DNA from: Natrarchaeobius oligotrophus
GTDB taxonomy: Archaea > Halobacteriota > Halobacteria > Halobacteriales > Natrialbaceae
Length of the DNA: 64,000 bases
Assembly: GCF_003841465.1 (NCBI RefSeq)
Contig: NZ_REFZ01000007.1
Span: forward strand, 62,001-126,000
Direction of reading: 5' to 3'
The translations under genes and the position numbers were made by a program. Below are positions 61,024 through 64,000 of this stretch, one piece after another; position 1 is the stretch's first letter; every line of letters starts with the position of its first letter. A model generated the notes under the pieces. The model did no database searches. It had not been told where the DNA came from and saw only the letters and a program-made list of their open reading frames with translations.

Positions 61024-61289
61024 TCGGCCCACCTCGTTCGTGACGCCAGCGCCCGAGGCGGCGGCGTGGCGCAACCGTCGGTCGAGCGATCGGCCGTTCG
61101 CAGTGAGTCGTCCCTGTGCATACACTGAGGACTCCACGTTCCGGACGTAAACTGCCACGGACCGTTCCCAGCCGCTGGGGAGCGAGCGCCGGTTTCCCTC
61201 CCGATAGTGGGTCATTATAACTGGGTCCGATCGAAGACGTGCGGATCGGGACGACGAAAAAGCGCAGACGGTCGACTTCCGACGGGCGA

Positions 61290-62597
61290 TCAGGCCGCGG
61301 ACCGCGGATTCGATCGCTCCGCGACGTCCGTCTCGAGGTCGATCACCCACCCCTTTCGGCCGAGGTCGTCGACGGTCGCCGTCACCGAGCGACCGTCGCG
61401 CTCGAGCGCGTCCCCGACCGCCTCGACGAGGTCGTCGGGATCGCCCCGAAACAGGATCGAGGCGGAGCCGCTCCCGTCGGGTCCGAACTCGGTCAGCGCC
61501 TGCTGGTAGCCGGTCGCGGGCGGCAGCCCGCGGAGGTCGACCGCGTCGGCGGGAACGTCGGGCCCGCCACGCTCGGCGAGGAACGCTTCGACGCGCTCGG
61601 CGAGCGATGCCACGGCGGCCGCGCCGTCCGTGTCGGGGTCGTCGAACGATCGGACGAGCGGCTCCCGGAGCGCGGGATCGAACGGAATCGGATCGATCGA
61701 CGTCAGGGCCTCCTCGTTTACCGACGTCTCGAGCGTCTCCGGGTCGATCTCGTGTCCACCTTCGGTTCCGTCGCCGTAGGGGCCGTCCGAACCGACCGCG
61801 TTCGAAACGACGCCGATCGTCGGGACGTCGTTCGCGGAACAGAGCGCGGCCGTCCGCTCGGCCGCGCGAACCGCCGCCGCGGTCGGCGTGCTCACGAGCA
61901 ACGCGCCGTCGAGCGGCGCCTGCTGGACGACCGTGTAGACGGCGTCGCCGATTCCGGGCGGCAGGTCGACGAGCACCACGTCGCGGTCGTCCCAGGCCGC
62001 GTTCCCGAGCAGGTCGGTGACGACGTCGTGGACCATCGCGCCCCGCCAGGCGACCGGTCCGTCGTCCGCGATCAACTCGAGGCTCACGATCTGGACGCCG
62101 TCGGCGTCGATCGGCTCCGGCCTGCCCGACGGCGTCTGACGAACGGGTCCCTCCGCCTCGAGCAGCTCCGGCGCGTCCGGGGAGTGAACGTTCGCGTCGA
62201 AGACGCCGACGTCGAGTCCCGCCTCGTCGAGCGCGCGAGCCAGCGAGACGGTGATCGTCGTCTTCCCGACGCCGCCTTTCGAACTGGCGACGGCGATCAG
62301 CGAGTCGACGCCCGTGATCGGCAGTCCCGTCTCGGGTGCGCCGGCGTTCGTCGCTTCGATTCGGACGTGGTCGACGCCGTCACAGGCCAGCGCGGCCCCT
62401 CGCAACTGTTCGGAGAGTCGTTCGGCCATCGGACGATCCAGCCGATCGAAGACGACCGTGAACGTGACGACGCCGTCCTCGAGCGAGACGTCCTCGAGCA
62501 GTTCCTCGCCGATCGGGTCGCCGCCGGCTATCCGGACCTCGCGAATCCGGTCGACGACGCGCCGCCTGACGTCGTCCGCTCGTTCTGTCGTGGTCAT
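61290..62597 (-). CDS. Mrp/NBP35-like P-loop ATPase with C-terminal extra domain
   Basis: This is a 435-residue protein. An N-terminal DUF59/MIP18-like domain (DRIREVRIAGGDPIGEELLE) is followed by a deviant Walker A SSKGGVGKTT near residue 109, VFDANVHSPDAPELL near 138, and DVVLVDLPPGIGDAVYTVVQ near 200. The CPxC motif that carries the Fe-S cluster in Mrp/ApbC is absent. A C-terminal domain ending RKGWVIDLETD resembles TusA/DUF2249. The family inserts Fe-S clusters into target proteins. Its place just upstream suggests it serves the molybdoenzyme, which has several clusters. Confidence 0.9.
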   Translation of the reverse strand: MTTTERADDVRRRVVDRIREVRIAGGDPIGEELLEDVSLEDGVVTFTVVFDRLDRPMAERLSEQLRGAALACDGVDHVRIEATNAGAPETGLPITGVDSLIAVASSKGGVGKTTITVSLARALDEAGLDVGVFDANVHSPDAPELLEAEGPVRQTPSGRPEPIDADGVQIVSLELIADDGPVAWRGAMVHDVVTDLLGNAAWDDRDVVLVDLPPGIGDAVYTVVQQAPLDGALLVSTPTAAAVRAAERTAALCSANDVPTIGVVSNAVGSDGPYGDGTEGGHEIDPETLETSVNEEALTSIDPIPFDPALREPLVRSFDDPDTDGAAAVASLAERVEAFLAERGGPDVPADAVDLRGLPPATGYQQALTEFGPDGSGSASILFRGDPDDLVEAVGDALERDGRSVTATVDDLGRKGWVIDLETDVAERSNPRSAA

Positions 62598-62701
62598 ACG
62601 CGGCGCTACGTCTCGAGGGCGTATTTCAGCCGTTGACTCTTCTCACGCCGCGGGAACTGTTCGAACGGGACGCACCGTTCGCCGGATACCCGGAGTCGCG
62701 A

Positions 62702-63367
62702 TCAGAACAGTTCAACGCGAATGCCGTCGCCCTCGAGGTCGCCGACGAACGCGTCCGCGTCGGTTTCGATCGCCTCGAACGTGTCGTAGTGTTCGGGGAG
62801 GACGAGATCGGGATCGACGCTGCGGGCGAACGCCGCCGCCTCGTGGCGATCCATCGTGTAGTGTCCGCCGATCGGCGGGACGAACACGTCCGCCTCGATC
62901 GACTCGTGGTGGTCGAGGAAGTCGGTGTCCGACGGGAAGTAGACGGTCGTCCCCTCGAGCGAGAGGACGAGGCCGATCACCTCGCCCTCGGCGTGGAACG
63001 GAGCGCCCTCGTCGTCGACGTGTTCCCCGTCCGGATCGTTGTACGCGGGGACGGTTCTGACGGCGATCCCGTCGACGGTCGCCTCGCCGTCGTGTGGCAG
63101 GTCGACGACGTCGAACGCGAGGTCGGACGTGTCGACGGCCTCGTAGACCGCCACCGTGGCGTCTCCGCCCGCGACCGCTTCGATCGCGTCGGGGTCGTAG
63201 TGGTCGAAGTCGTCGTGCGTGACGAAGACGACGTCGCCGTCGCCCGGTTCGTCCGCGAGCACTTCGCTCCACGGATCGACGTAGACGACCGTTCCGTCGC
63301 CGGTTTCGAGGCGAACGCTCGCGTGTCCCAGCCGCTCGAACGTGAGGTCATCGTATTCGACGGACAT
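62702..63367 (-). CDS. Metallo-beta-lactamase-fold hydrolase (UPF0173-like)
   Basis: This 221-residue protein starts MSVEYDDLTFERLGHASVRL. The metal motif reads VTHDDFDHYDPD near residue 48, where UPF0173 proteins have THxHxDH, so one His is replaced by Asp. Further ligands are in YFPSDTDFLDHHES near 138 and LPEHYDTFEAIE near 190. The fold is cytoplasmic; no substrate is known. It lies between the Mrp-like gene and the divergent mobA gene but shows no sign of a molybdenum role. Confidence 0.85.
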   Translation of the reverse strand: MSVEYDDLTFERLGHASVRLETGDGTVVYVDPWSEVLADEPGDGDVVFVTHDDFDHYDPDAIEAVAGGDATVAVYEAVDTSDLAFDVVDLPHDGEATVDGIAVRTVPAYNDPDGEHVDDEGAPFHAEGEVIGLVLSLEGTTVYFPSDTDFLDHHESIEADVFVPPIGGHYTMDRHEAAAFARSVDPDLVLPEHYDTFEAIETDADAFVGDLEGDGIRVELF

Positions 63368-63508
63368 GATCGCTCGAGACGTACTACGCGGATCGCCTTA
63401 ACTTGGCGGGCACGGCTTCGGTCCGACTTCGTCAACGGTGCTCACGTCGACGGGTGATCGCTCCCGAGCGACCGGAACCTTATGGACGCGGTGGCCGAAC
63501 CCTCGAGC

Positions 63509-64000
63509 ATGGTCCGCCAAGGACGGGACGGAGACGACGTTCGGGCCGGCGTCGTCCTCGCCGGCGGCCACTCGACCCGGTTCGGCGACGAGGACAAGTC
63601 CGTCGCTCCGCTCGCCGGCACGCCGATGATCCGACGCGTCGTCGACCGGCTCGAGCCGATCGTGGACGACATCGTGGTCAACTGCCGGTCGGAACAGGTC
63701 CCGCGGATCGAGGCGGCGCTCGAGGGCGGTCCCGACGCGTCGTTCGCGATCGATCCGGTCGACGATCGCGGACCGATGGCCGGTATCTCGACCGGACTCC
63801 GAGAAACGACGGCGAGCTACGCCGCCGTCGTCGCCTGCGACATGCCTTTCGTCGACCCCGCGCTCGTCGACCACCTCTTCGAACGCGCCGACGGCCGCGA
63901 CGCCGCCGTTCCACGACTCGAGGACCGGTGGTACCAGACGACCCAGGCCGTCTACCGGGTCGACGCGATGATCGACGCCTGCGAGCGCGCCTTGGCGCGC
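63509..64000 (+). CDS. mobA: Molybdenum cofactor guanylyltransferase MobA, 3' end outside window
   Basis: The first 164 codons are present and the frame is open to the window edge. The nucleotide-binding signature VVLAGGHSTRFGDEDKSVAPLAG spans about residues 15-37, and VVACDMPFVDPALVDHLF near 107 holds the metal-binding Asp. MobA joins GMP to molybdopterin, giving the form used by the DMSO-reductase-family enzyme in this region. The ATG at 63509 is used because ccttatgg at 63478-63485 looks like the TATA box 25-30 bases before it; the in-frame ATG at 63482 would lie inside that box. Confidence 0.9.
   Translation, partial: MVRQGRDGDDVRAGVVLAGGHSTRFGDEDKSVAPLAGTPMIRRVVDRLEPIVDDIVVNCRSEQVPRIEAALEGGPDASFAIDPVDDRGPMAGISTGLRETTASYAAVVACDMPFVDPALVDHLFERADGRDAAVPRLEDRWYQTTQAVYRVDAMIDACERALAR

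Noticed and set aside
58129-61128. 999-residue plus-strand open frame opposite the alpha subunit
   Set aside because: It mirrors the codon pattern of a certain gene on the other strand; long antisense frames are common in high-GC haloarchaea. It has no recognisable domain.
1-64000. tRNA and rRNA genes
   Set aside because: No tRNA T-loop/anticodon arrangement or rRNA segment was found by reading the spacers on both strands; a covariance-model scan could not be run.

Overview
The window is a chromosomal segment of a haloarchaeon (class Halobacteria; the gene set and intergenic repeats fit the Natrialbales, which is inference). The evidence is high GC with very acidic proteins, archaeal-type ribosomal stalk genes (L11, L1, P0/L10, P1/L12), an archaeal S-adenosylmethionine synthetase, a halocyanin-like copper protein, Tat-signal lipoproteins and small zinc-finger families known from haloarchaea. 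Many genes have a TATA-like box about 25-30 bases before the ATG, which suggests leaderless mRNAs. No rRNA, tRNA, CRISPR array or intact insertion sequence was seen.

Layout. 1-5005: two tandem PrkA-type kinases followed by yeaH (cut by the window edge), all on the minus strand behind an AT-rich promoter. 5.7-9 kb: an acidic hypothetical protein, a redoxin, a halocyanin and a TctA-like permease. 9.2-12.9 kb: ribosomal operon L1-P0-P1 with a structured leader, a membrane protein, and a separate L11 gene. 13-18.7 kb: CutA, a HEWD-family zinc finger, a membrane chemotaxis-type transducer, and a membrane-anchored actin/Hsp70-fold coiled-coil protein. 18.8-26 kb: small conserved proteins, a HAD hydrolase, divergent glyA/folD (one-carbon metabolism) and an acidic repeat lipoprotein. 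26-33.9 kb: a 48-residue protein, a candidate small RNA, a PadR regulator with its own operator, a CYTH protein, SAM synthetase, ThiI, cysteine synthase, an internally deleted amino-acid dehydrogenase and a thioredoxin. 34-41.6 kb: histidine kinase, double-domain KaiC ATPase, a DUF255 thioredoxin-domain protein, a soluble transducer and a serpin. 42-50 kb: a zinc-finger gene with a long structured leader, aconitase, overlapping thyA-folA, a RAD55-like protein that has lost its Walker A motif, and overlapping pyrB-pyrI. 50-64 kb: a glycosidase-like protein, a PRC-barrel repeat protein, then a molybdenum-enzyme region.

The molybdenum region (52.1-64 kb) is the most coherent functional unit. On the minus strand it encodes an Mrp-like ATPase, the catalytic and iron-sulfur subunits of a type II DMSO-reductase-family enzyme, a TorD chaperone, MobB, a molybdate/tungstate binding protein and permease, and a Bat/DmsR-like regulator. 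MobA lies on the plus strand at the right edge. Together these supply metal, finish the cofactor, fold and regulate one exported respiratory enzyme. No transporter ATPase and no heme or membrane subunit is present in the window.

A repeated 82-bp palindromic element sits directly on the TGA stop codon of at least five unrelated genes. It is the clearest undescribed-looking signal. Others are the structured leader at 41994-42239, the candidate RNA near 26370-26470, and the actin-fold coiled-coil protein.
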